A stretch of DNA of 34,882 nt from CAZRSW01 sp964602845. Lineage in GTDB: Bacteria; Chloroflexota; Dehalococcoidia; Lucifugimonadales; UBA826. The notes beneath the pieces are model-generated. The model was not told the DNA's origin. It saw nothing but the letters and a program-made list of their open reading frames with translations, and ran no database searches. The position numbers and the translations under genes were made by a program. The stretch spans positions 1 to 34,882 of the forward strand of contig CAZRSW010000019.1 in the NCBI GenBank assembly GCA_964602845.1. The letters run 5' to 3'. This document shows, one piece after another, positions 1 through 7,479 of this stretch. The stretch's first letter is position 1, and every line of letters starts with the position of its first letter.

Positions 1-996
1 TACCAAAGTTTCGAACCAGAGTTTGGATTTAAAGGCCAGTCAGACATAGACATTCTTAAATGGCAACAGAAGTTCAGACCCAGCTTGACACAGGCCATTG
101 GATTGGACAATTTGAAGAGGGATCTAACGGGTCACGTTCCTACCGCAAGAAAACACCATAGCGAACATCTGGGAAACCTCATCAGAGAAAAATGGACTCT
201 TCTCGTTGAACCCACTGTTCCCCTTCCGTTTTACCTATTAAAGCCTTTATCAGCAGGTAAAAACACACCATTGATTCTTACCCCCCACGGCCACAATGCT
301 CCTGATATGTACGCGGGTGTAACCCATAATGCAGATGAGTACGCCCATATGAAGAAAGGGGAACGAGACATCGCCGTACAGGCGGCCCAAGAAGGATACA
401 TTGCGATCGCTCCGACCACTCGCGGGTTTGGTGATACTCGTACGGAAGATGATGCCGAAGAAGGTAAAAAAAACTCTTGCCGCACCCAGTTGATGCATGG
501 CTTACTAGCTGGTCGTACCCCCATAGGAGAAAGAGTGTGGGATATGGGTTGCCTCATAGACTGGGCAATAGGTAATTTAGACATCGATGAATCTAGAATT
601 GCAATGACCGGGAATTCTGGCGGCGGAACTATAACTCTTTTCTCGGCAGCTTGCGACGTACGAATATCTGTGGCCATGCCAGGCTCCTATTTTTGTACTT
701 TCAAGGGTAGTATAGGGTCTATACACCACTGTGATTGTAATTATGTGCCCGGAATTCTCAGACTAGGAGAAATGTATGACATTGCAGGATTAATTTACCC
801 CAGACCATTTCAAGCAATTACCGGAGAATGTGACAACATATTCCCACTCCCAAGTGTTAAGTATGCTTTTAATGAATTGAGGAAGATATATTTGATCGGC
901 GGCGCAGAGGAAGATTGCAAGCTATATATTGGCAACGGAGGACACAGGTATTACAAAGATGGAGCGTGGCCATTCATTGCCCGTTATTTCAAATAA
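1..996 (+). CDS. Acetylxylan-esterase-like alpha/beta hydrolase (5' end outside window)
   Basis: The frame is open from the first base, so the true start lies upstream and only the last 331 codons are visible. The nucleophile elbow G-N-S-G-G is present, with the Ser codon at 616-618. The probable acid is the Asp of GECDNIFP near 826-849 and the probable base is the His of GNGGHRYY near 934-957. The HHCDCNYVPG and IAGLIYPRPF segments before the acid resemble the Abhydrolase_7/acetylxylan-esterase-like group. The expected activity is hydrolysis of an ester such as an acetylated sugar, probably in the cytoplasm, but the substrate cannot be read from the sequence. An ATP-less hydrolase of this kind fits the many hydrolases in the window. 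It converges on the acetyltransferase gene at 1058-2263 with a 61-base gap that shows no clear terminator. Family confidence is good; substrate is unknown. Confidence 0.85.
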   Translation, partial: YQSFEPEFGFKGQSDIDILKWQQKFRPSLTQAIGLDNLKRDLTGHVPTARKHHSEHLGNLIREKWTLLVEPTVPLPFYLLKPLSAGKNTPLILTPHGHNAPDMYAGVTHNADEYAHMKKGERDIAVQAAQEGYIAIAPTTRGFGDTRTEDDAEEGKKNSCRTQLMHGLLAGRTPIGERVWDMGCLIDWAIGNLDIDESRIAMTGNSGGGTITLFSAACDVRISVAMPGSYFCTFKGSIGSIHHCDCNYVPGILRLGEMYDIAGLIYPRPFQAITGECDNIFPLPSVKYAFNELRKIYLIGGAEEDCKLYIGNGGHRYYKDGAWPFIARYFK

Positions 997-1057
997 TCTA
1001 CCATTACTATTAGACGCACCTTGAATAAGTGAATAGATTGAAGTATTGGATTGCCAG

Positions 1058-2263
1058 TTACCAACCATCAAAGCACCATGGTTTCCTAGCCGTTGTAAAC
1101 ATTAAATTTGCTCTTTCGATTGCTCCATTCGTTAACTCTTGCACGCGACCAGCATGAACAAGAGTAGAAAAATTAACTCCTCCGAGGTAAACAGCTCCTA
1201 GTTCAGACACCCCAAGAGCGATATCGGGAGATTTATTCGTACTTTCACATGCTGTTTCGCCTTCGCTACTAGATAATTGTAGTGTCACGTTATTCCACGG
1301 TAAAAATGAATCCTCTACCGCGAAAATTATGGAATCATCAGTCGAATATTTTCGGCGGCCTAACGCATCCTTTACATCAACCAAACGAACCCATGAGCGA
1401 TCGCTGGTGTGTTCGATTAACCTCCTGGGGTCAGCAATTATCCATTTAAGTTCTTCATCGACTGCCCTATGGTCTGCCTTGATGACATCAACTAAATCCA
1501 TATCCAGGCAAAAACGCCACAGGGATTTGTAAGCATCCTGAGTGACAGAAATCAATTCAATTACATATAGAACCTTACCTTCCACCTTGTATCTTACGTA
1601 GCCCTCATTTGCCCCGTTACATTCATACCTAGCATAACGAGTACGACCATCGCCATTGTGCCCAAAACCAGTGAGGAATGGTCCAAGGAACCGTAAATTC
1701 CACCATTCCTGATTCCTTGTAACCATACCAACTCTATTATTCGTCGCTCGATCAAAAATACCGGGGAATATCAGCCTGGCCTCATCTTCCTCACAGTAGT
1801 ACATTTGCCCCTCTGGAATATGAGATTCCCCATAAGCACTATGTACTTTTTCAATCTCCAGGTTGTGTTCAAATGAAGCCATACCATAACCGTATCGGCC
1901 ATATATCAGGCTTTCCGTGGCTTGAAGAACAGCTAAAGGTTCATTTCTTCCATGAATATCCTTGAGTTGCAACTTCATCATTTTACTGTTGATACCTCTC
2001 CTTCGGTGGGTAGGTTGCACCGTAACACCGGCCACTGCTGCAATGGGACATATACCCCCCGGAATGAACATATCGAGAGCGTAACTCCTCGTAGTCCCCA
2101 CCATGAATTTACCATCATGAGCAATGAAACTTCTATCAGGATCAAATAAATTTATACGAGCTTCTATATCTATCTCACTTCTATACTCATGAAAGGCCCT
2201 GGCAGAGGTCTTCATTACAGATGCAAACTCATCTCTAGTGTATTTTCGATATTCGATCTTCAT
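1058..2263 (-). CDS. Eis-like GNAT N-acetyltransferase
   Basis: The 401-residue protein has the Eis architecture: an N-terminal GNAT domain, a second GNAT-like part and a C-terminal SCP2-like domain. The acetyl-CoA loop QPTHRRRGI is at residues 83-91, after the strand AAVAGVTV. The YGRYGYG segment at 121-127 carries the Tyr that acts as acid in Eis enzymes. The length is close to mycobacterial Eis, where the C-terminal carboxylate is the base; here the chain ends in FDGW. Eis proteins acetylate amines, including aminoglycosides and protein lysines; the substrate here is unknown and drug resistance should not be assumed. It starts only 4 bases after the stop of the upstream SDR, with a GGAAGGA ribosome site inside that gene, so it is the last gene of a DDN-SDR-Eis operon. 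Confidence 0.85.
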   Translation of the reverse strand: MKIEYRKYTRDEFASVMKTSARAFHEYRSEIDIEARINLFDPDRSFIAHDGKFMVGTTRSYALDMFIPGGICPIAAVAGVTVQPTHRRRGINSKMMKLQLKDIHGRNEPLAVLQATESLIYGRYGYGMASFEHNLEIEKVHSAYGESHIPEGQMYYCEEDEARLIFPGIFDRATNNRVGMVTRNQEWWNLRFLGPFLTGFGHNGDGRTRYARYECNGANEGYVRYKVEGKVLYVIELISVTQDAYKSLWRFCLDMDLVDVIKADHRAVDEELKWIIADPRRLIEHTSDRSWVRLVDVKDALGRRKYSTDDSIIFAVEDSFLPWNNVTLQLSSSEGETACESTNKSPDIALGVSELGAVYLGGVNFSTLVHAGRVQELTNGAIERANLMFTTARKPWCFDGW

Positions 2264-2267
2264 TTCA

Positions 2268-3059
2268 CTAAATCCTTCCAGCAGTCATGCCACCATCCAC
2301 CATATAAACCCCCCCGGTACAATAGCTACTTTCATCGCTCGCGAGGAACATCATCAATTTTGCCACTTCTTCTGGTTCCCCGTATCTTCGAAGTGGGATA
2401 TTTTGAGCATATGTCTCATGTACTTCATCTGGCGTAGTAAAACCGTCTGGGCCGTTCGATATTCGTTGTTCTTCAATCGACCGCATCATTCGTGTCTCTA
2501 TTGGAGATGGATTCACGGTATTCACCCTGATACCCGCATGTGCACCCTCCATAGCCGCTGAACGCATAAGCCCGATCACAGCATGTTTACTAGTAGCATA
2601 AGGCGCCATCCATGGAGAACCTCTACGGCCAGCGGTTGATGAGGTTATTACAATACTCCCTCCGCCTCTTTTCTCCATAACCGGCATAACATACTTTAAT
2701 CCCAACCAGACACCCTTTACATTGACAGACATAACCCGATCGAACATTTCCACAGGTGTATCTCTTATCAAGTTAAATCCACCTTCAATTCCTGCATTGG
2801 CTATAAATATATCAACTCCTCCATGTCGCTCAATCGCAGTATTCACAAATCCCTGGACTTGATCGGGTTCCGTTGTATCTGCCACAGCATAGCTCACATT
2901 TTCACTTCCTATAGTGGCTACAGCATCTTGCAGCGCTGATTGATTAATATCTACCAGAACGACACTAGCTCCTTCTAATGAAAACATCTTCCCTGTCTCT
3001 CTACCGATTCCACCAGCTCCACCGGTTATTATGGCTACTTTATTTGCGAGTCTCTGCAT
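2268..3059 (-). CDS. Short-chain dehydrogenase/reductase (SDR)
   Basis: This 263-residue classical SDR catalyses NAD(P)-dependent oxidation or reduction of an alcohol/carbonyl pair. The cofactor motif TGGAGGIG is at residues 12-19, NAG at 88-90, the catalytic Ser at 140-141, and YATSK supplies Tyr154 and Lys158. Asp37 at the end of the second strand favours NAD over NADP. The C-terminus contains the usual YMVDGG motif. It starts with ATG behind a strong GAGGGGG site. It lies 50 bases downstream of the DDN-family gene and 4 bases upstream of the Eis-like gene, so all three are probably co-transcribed. The substrate cannot be inferred beyond a secondary alcohol or ketone. Confidence 0.9.
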   Translation of the reverse strand: MQRLANKVAIITGGAGGIGRETGKMFSLEGASVVLVDINQSALQDAVATIGSENVSYAVADTTEPDQVQGFVNTAIERHGGVDIFIANAGIEGGFNLIRDTPVEMFDRVMSVNVKGVWLGLKYVMPVMEKRGGGSIVITSSTAGRRGSPWMAPYATSKHAVIGLMRSAAMEGAHAGIRVNTVNPSPIETRMMRSIEEQRISNGPDGFTTPDEVHETYAQNIPLRRYGEPEEVAKLMMFLASDESSYCTGGVYMVDGGMTAGRI

Positions 3060-3109
3060 GTCTGCCCCCTCTATATTGAGTAGTTATAAATTTAGTGCTA
3101 GTGGGATAT

Positions 3110-3559
3110 TCAACTCACTGGTTCTGCAATAAAGACCGGGATCAATCTTTCCGTTTTAAGTTGATATTCGTGATACGGGGAGTAAGCTTCAACCGCCAGC
3201 TCCCAGAGCCTAGTTCTTTCTGCCGGGTCCGACACCTCTCTTACAGTCATATCATAAAGTTTGTCTTCATCGCGTATTTCAACATTAGGGTCTGCCTTCA
3301 GGTTGTGATACCAGACTGGATGCTTTGGGGATCCCCCTTTCGATGCAACCAGAACATAGTTCTCCCCATCTACCACTTTCATTAATGGAGTCTTCCTAAT
3401 AGCATTGGTTGTCCTTCCCGTATGCCTGACAATAATAACTGGCAATCCGGTCTCTCGCCCGTCGCGAATCAGGGTAGTTCCCTCCTTACCGTTACTGCCT
3501 TCATATAATTCAACTTGTTCCGCTACCCAGACACTAGGGCTCGGTATATACTCACTCAT
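3110..3559 (-). CDS. DDN-family deazaflavin (F420)-dependent nitroreductase/quinone reductase-like protein
   Basis: The 149-residue protein matches the DDN (F420H2-dependent quinone/nitro reductase) family by its split-barrel core and the signature SKGGSPKHPVWYHNLKADP at residues 73-91. The IVRHTGRTT segment (43-51) and the TPLM segment (57-60) are also typical. Known members use F420H2 to reduce quinones or nitro compounds; some relatives bind FMN, so the cofactor is inferred. The length is normal for the family. The ATG is preceded by GAGGAG. It is the first gene of a three-gene minus-strand operon with an SDR and an Eis-like acetyltransferase. If the cofactor assignment is right, the host makes coenzyme F420. 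Confidence 0.85.
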   Translation of the reverse strand: MSEYIPSPSVWVAEQVELYEGSNGKEGTTLIRDGRETGLPVIIVRHTGRTTNAIRKTPLMKVVDGENYVLVASKGGSPKHPVWYHNLKADPNVEIRDEDKLYDMTVREVSDPAERTRLWELAVEAYSPYHEYQLKTERLIPVFIAEPVS

Positions 3560-3899
3560 TTTTTCTCCTCATTGCTAAACGCTACTATTACTCAAATCTT
3601 GCAATATTTTCACGAATGTAGCGTCGCCAGAGAGTTTATCAAAGTTCATGCATTTACAGAAAATACATAGACAAGGAGAATTTACTGGATTGTGCTTCGA
3701 TGAAAGCGAGAGTATTTGTATAATACGAACGTGAAATCATTTAAGTGGAAAGGCATACCTGTTAACATCCCTGACTCAAGACCACAATGGATATTATTAG
3801 TGATACTTCCACTGACGGCAGCGGTCGTAGTGAACCTCCTGGTCCTTATCTTCAGGCTAGCCAAATAAATGCGTTCCTAGTTTTAAAAGGATACTTGCC
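3560..3899. other. Divergent intergenic region, 340 bases, no gene seen
   Basis: This region separates the divergently transcribed DDN operon (leftward) and the hydrolase at 3900 (rightward). It must carry promoters for both. A perfect TATAAT is at 3719-3724 on the plus strand, but no good -35 hexamer lies at the usual distance. Small open frames on both strands have no ribosome site and no recognisable product. Confidence 0.6.
3719..3724 (+). promoter_or_regulatory. Candidate -10 box for the hydrolase at 3900
   Basis: The hexamer TATAAT is exact and is preceded by TG. No TTGACA-like box is found at 16-18 bases upstream, so this is only a candidate. It would give a leader of about 170 bases. 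Confidence 0.3.
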
Positions 3900-4658
3900 A
3901 TGCCATTTTACGAAAGAGAATCTGTACGAATTTACTATGAAGAGGTCGGATCAGGATTCCCCTTATTGATCATACCGGGAGGGGGACTCAATTCCTCGCT
4001 CGCCTCACTGGAAACCGACATACCTTTCAACCCGATGGACAGATACAAGAATGATTTCCGATGTATCTCCTCAGATCTACGGAATGCTGACCTAGGACAA
4101 TCTCACGGTCCACTGGAGATAGATCGTCCTTGGGATGCATACTCTGAAGATCAGCTGGGGCTAATGGATCATCTTGGGATTCGAGAATTCCTGGTCATGG
4201 GCTTCTGCATCGGGGGGCCCATGATCCACAACCTGATTAAGTTGGCTCGGGACAGAGTCATCGCTGCGGCAATGATGCAGCCTAGTGGTTACAACCCTGA
4301 TCACCCAGATATTTTTTATCAAAATAATACAAATCGGTGGGGACCTCAATTATGTGAAAAATCCCCTGACATCACCACGGAAGATATCCATAACTTTCTA
4401 ACAAATATGTACACGAATCGCGCAGATTTCGTTTTCACCGTTTCACGCGATTTTGTTAGATCGATTCAGACTCCACTTCTAATAGCTCCTGACAATATTC
4501 CTGCACACCCCTATGAGCCCGCAATGGAAGTGGCTGGACTCGCCCTGAATACAGAAACAACGATTTTTCCCTGGAAAGATTCACAGGAACACATTGATGA
4601 GGTGGTACAACACGCTCGCCAATTCCTCAAAACTCATGAACCGATCCCCCGACAATAA
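3900..4658 (+). CDS. Alpha/beta hydrolase with GxCxG nucleophile elbow
   Basis: The 252-residue protein has the compact alpha/beta-hydrolase fold. The oxyanion segment IIPGGG is at residues 24-29. The nucleophile elbow reads G-F-C-I-G-G at 101-106, so Cys103 takes the place of the usual Ser, as in dienelactone hydrolase. The probable acid is Asp198 in LLIAPDN, and the probable base is His231 near the C-terminus; His203 is an alternative. A Cys nucleophile suits lactones, thioesters or C-C bond substrates, but the substrate is not known. The ATG has an AAGGA ribosome site 7-9 bases upstream. The gene stands alone and converges on the TPR lipoprotein gene 65 bases downstream. Fold is certain, function is not. 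Confidence 0.85.
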   Translation: MPFYERESVRIYYEEVGSGFPLLIIPGGGLNSSLASLETDIPFNPMDRYKNDFRCISSDLRNADLGQSHGPLEIDRPWDAYSEDQLGLMDHLGIREFLVMGFCIGGPMIHNLIKLARDRVIAAAMMQPSGYNPDHPDIFYQNNTNRWGPQLCEKSPDITTEDIHNFLTNMYTNRADFVFTVSRDFVRSIQTPLLIAPDNIPAHPYEPAMEVAGLALNTETTIFPWKDSQEHIDEVVQHARQFLKTHEPIPRQ

Positions 4659-4723
4659 ATGTCATTTGGGAGCCGTTGCATATTCCATATGAGATCATTG
4701 TCGTCTAACAGGGGATAGATTAA

Positions 4724-5536
4724 CTATTCTACGAGGCTTCTGGCGCGTTCATAATCCTCGTATCCACTTGCGTGTTCACCTTTATTCATATAGGCATCTC
4801 CCCTTAATGCATGAGCATCACCGTTATCCGGATTTAATTCAATCACTCTGTTAAGGTCCGTAATAACCAACTCCCACTGGTTCAAAAGACCGTACAAACT
4901 AGCTCTCATGTAGTACGCATCTCCATTATTGAGATCCAACTCGATAACCTTAGTGTAGTCCGATATTGCCAATTCGAGATGGTCTATCCTAAAGTAAGAC
5001 CAACCGCGAAGGAAATATACATCTGGATTGTTCGGATTCAGATCAACAGCCTTGGTGTAGTCATCTATAGCAGATTTGTATTTGTCCAAAGAGGCTCCAC
5101 TCAATCCTCGTCCGATGTATGCCAAACTGTAATTTGGGTCTATATCAATAGCCTTGGTGTAGTCATTCATAGCCAGCCCATGTTCACCAAGTTTCCCGTA
5201 AAATATACCGCGGTTGTAATAGGCCTCTGGATGTGATGGGTTCATTTCAATTGCTTCATTCAGATTCAAAATTGCCGCATCTACTTCCCCCCTCTCCATG
5301 TGTTTCATCGCTTTATCTTTATAAACCTGTGGCGGATCTGACGATTTATCCGTTGCGTTTGACATAGCTGTAAAAGGGCTGCGAGGTGTGGTAGATTCTA
5401 GCTTTTGTTCTTTCGCCGAGGGAGTTTCTAAAGCGGACCCAGTCTTTTCCACTCCCCCGTCACCTCTTTCACAGGAGGTCAGGGTCACCATAACCACCGA
5501 CAACAGAATTGTGCATATGACATATGAGACTTTCAT
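4724..5536 (-). CDS. TPR-repeat lipoprotein
   Basis: The 270-residue protein starts with a lipoprotein signal peptide, hydrophobic from residue 5 to 20, with lipobox LTSC and Cys22 as the lipidation site. A polar Ser/Thr/Glu-rich linker follows to about residue 72. The rest is about six tetratricopeptide repeats of 34 residues, recognisable by the repeated A-Y-x-x-R-G and A-I-x-D-Y-x-K-A/V-I-x-L-x-P-N-N patterns. TPR domains are protein-binding scaffolds; the partner is unknown. The protein should sit on the outer face of the cytoplasmic membrane. It lies 88 bases downstream of a second lipoprotein gene (nuclease) on the same strand and may be co-transcribed with it. Confidence 0.85.
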   Translation of the reverse strand: MKVSYVICTILLSVVMVTLTSCERGDGGVEKTGSALETPSAKEQKLESTTPRSPFTAMSNATDKSSDPPQVYKDKAMKHMERGEVDAAILNLNEAIEMNPSHPEAYYNRGIFYGKLGEHGLAMNDYTKAIDIDPNYSLAYIGRGLSGASLDKYKSAIDDYTKAVDLNPNNPDVYFLRGWSYFRIDHLELAISDYTKVIELDLNNGDAYYMRASLYGLLNQWELVITDLNRVIELNPDNGDAHALRGDAYMNKGEHASGYEDYERARSLVE

Positions 5537-5624
5537 CGCAATATAATACTTAGCTCCAAAATGGCAGCATTCCCTATCCCACTGTGCGTGGTACCAATTG
5601 AAATATTTGAGAATCTAAAAACAG

Positions 5625-6164
5625 CTATTTGCATTCCCTCCAAAGTCCTTTTCCTAACAATCTAGCCTTTTCTTGAAATCCCAAAAGTTCTTCAAATAAT
5701 TCTCCGGGTTGACCATACGACCGCGCAGTAGCAAAGCCTTCAGATACAAGCTCACCATTTACGAATGAATTGCCCGAAAATACGTAGGCTAAGGTTCTAC
5801 CGTATCTATCCTTCCCATTCGCTCCTACGTAAAGATATACAACTTTCCCATTCACCAGTTTGTTATTGTGATCAGCAGAATCTGGGCCATAGCATTCAAC
5901 CGGTTTACTGGGATGAACGGTCTCCGGTGTATCGATGTCCAAGTACCGCACCCTCTCTCCGTTTCTAAGTTTAATGGTGTCTCCGTCCACCACTCGTGAT
6001 ACTCTCTCCTTTCTCACAGTATATTCCCCCAATGATTCTATGTAAGGGACTAATGAAACATTCGATTCTGGATGCAACGATTGATCTGGAATGGCGCAAG
6101 AAGTAAAACATGCTAAGGCAATAACATAGAAAAGAATCCGGCAATATTTGTGATTGTTCAACAT
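5625..6164 (-). CDS. Thermonuclease-like (SNase) lipoprotein
   Basis: The protein belongs to the staphylococcal-nuclease family: RVVDGDTIKL, then RVRYLDIDTPE, then DRYGRTLAYV. These hold the Ca-binding Asp residues, the catalytic Glu and the two active-site Arg. The C-terminal GLW motif is typical. I chose the ATG at 6164 because it gives a compact signal peptide with lipobox-like FTSC; the frame also has ATG at 6173 and 6179 and a TTG at 6218, which would add an AT-rich leader peptide. The enzyme would be anchored outside the cell membrane and cut DNA or RNA, perhaps to use nucleic acids as nutrients. The gene is AT-rich compared with most neighbours. A TPR lipoprotein gene follows after 88 bases. 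Confidence 0.85.
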   Translation of the reverse strand: MLNNHKYCRILFYVIALACFTSCAIPDQSLHPESNVSLVPYIESLGEYTVRKERVSRVVDGDTIKLRNGERVRYLDIDTPETVHPSKPVECYGPDSADHNNKLVNGKVVYLYVGANGKDRYGRTLAYVFSGNSFVNGELVSEGFATARSYGQPGELFEELLGFQEKARLLGKGLWRECK

Positions 6165-6264
6165 GGTATACATGATCATATTTAGTATAAATTTATATAA
6201 TCCAATAATAAAATTCAAAATTTACAACTAACATTTTTATGAAATTTATCCAGGGGGATTAAAG

Positions 6265-7149
6265 ATGCCACGATTTAGTTTGTCTTCCCTTTTATATATA
6301 GTCGACGATGATGGATTTAATGGGAATCATATTGAAGCGCTAAAAAAAGTAAAACAATGCGGTTTTGATGAAACGGAATTACTTGCTGAGGGGCCCCTGT
6401 GGGATAGTGGCCACGCGCCTGCTATAGAAATCTTCAAACAAACCTTGAAGGAGATTGATCTTTACCCAAGAAGCATTCATGCACCATACACGACAGTAAA
6501 TCTAGAGAGCCCAGACCACGATATTCGTGAAAAAAGTATCGATAAGGTTCAATCTGCAATAAGATTTCTAGCCGAACTTGGAGGTGAAGTTGTAGTAGTT
6601 CACCCAACTGGGCCTGTCGATAAAAATAGCCGGCCATATGACGCCTCTTCCTATGGAGACTTAATCAACTATTTAGGAGAATCTGTATACCGATTGTCGG
6701 AAACTGCAATCGAGTCCGGCGTTCAAATAGCCTTGGAAAACTTACATCCCAACCCAGATACAGGTTGGATCGTCAGACCATTAGAAAGTATGCAGGAACT
6801 CAGATCTTTTATACATATGTTTGATTCTAAACATGTTGGGATATGCATGGATGTCGGTCACACCAGATTGTCAGCCTTGGACGTCGCCGACCAGGTAAGA
6901 ATAGCCGGCGATAGGTTGTTTGCCTTGCACATACAGGATGGAGATGGACCCATCGACAGTCATAGACCACCAGGGCAGGGCGTTATAGATTTTGATTCCT
7001 TTGGGAATGCATTATCTGATATTAATTTTGATGGTGCCTGGACAATGGAGGTGAAATCAACGTATACATCATCAACCGAAGAAGAAGTCGGCACCCAAAC
7101 ATCTGGAGTTGCTGAAATATGGATGAATCGGGGTGTCTCTAACATATAG
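6265..7149 (+). CDS. Sugar phosphate isomerase/epimerase-like TIM barrel protein
   Basis: The 294-residue protein belongs to the xylose-isomerase-like TIM barrel (AP_endonuc_2) superfamily. Likely metal ligands and active-site residues can be placed: His72 in SIHAPY, His113 in VVHP, Glu158 in ALENL, Asp196 and His199 in MDVGHT, His222 in LHIQDGDG, and Glu262 in TMEVK. This set is typical for ketose epimerases, inosose isomerases and related enzymes that bind one divalent metal. The substrate is not predictable. The ATG is preceded by CAGGGGG. It is divergent from the nuclease gene. No partner sugar kinase or transporter is adjacent, so the context does not help. Confidence 0.85.
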   Translation: MPRFSLSSLLYIVDDDGFNGNHIEALKKVKQCGFDETELLAEGPLWDSGHAPAIEIFKQTLKEIDLYPRSIHAPYTTVNLESPDHDIREKSIDKVQSAIRFLAELGGEVVVVHPTGPVDKNSRPYDASSYGDLINYLGESVYRLSETAIESGVQIALENLHPNPDTGWIVRPLESMQELRSFIHMFDSKHVGICMDVGHTRLSALDVADQVRIAGDRLFALHIQDGDGPIDSHRPPGQGVIDFDSFGNALSDINFDGAWTMEVKSTYTSSTEEEVGTQTSGVAEIWMNRGVSNI

Positions 7150-7479
7150 AAAACACATATCCAAAACGCCAGAGATATTTGAATGCCTATCGATCACTTT
7201 TTTTGAATCTCTATACCAAGGAACCGCATCCGCTTCTCGGAGATTAAAATGAGATTTTATAATCATCTGCCTCTTTTAATTTAGCCGCCCTTTACATTTA
7301 TCGGTATTTTGTGCCAAATCATCAGGTATGTAGGCCAATTTTTGAACAAAATTAAGAAACCTCACTGTATAATTTAGTTATTGATAATAGGAATTCTCTT
7401 GATCGCACCCCTTTTGGAGTCCCAAGGTATTTCGATTTGTAATAACGGAATTTACCTACAGGGTAGGAGGTAAGGGGAT
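7150..7479 (+). other. Intergenic region with probable long leader of the helicase gene, 330 bases
   Basis: No gene is seen. The second half holds a perfect TATAAT at 7368-7373 that would give the DEAD-box helicase an mRNA leader of about 100 bases. Long leaders are common for cold-shock-regulated RNA helicases; that link is inference. A strong GGAGG ribosome site is at 7466-7470. Confidence 0.5.
7342..7373 (+). promoter_or_regulatory. Candidate promoter of the DEAD-box helicase
   Basis: The -10 box TATAAT at 7368-7373 is exact. TTGAAC at 7342-7347 resembles a -35 box, but the spacer is 20 bases, longer than ideal, so only the -10 is convincing. Confidence 0.4.

Noticed and set aside
231..677. 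148-codon minus-strand frame opposite the first hydrolase
   Set aside because: The plus-strand frame has a full catalytic triad; the antisense frame has no family features.
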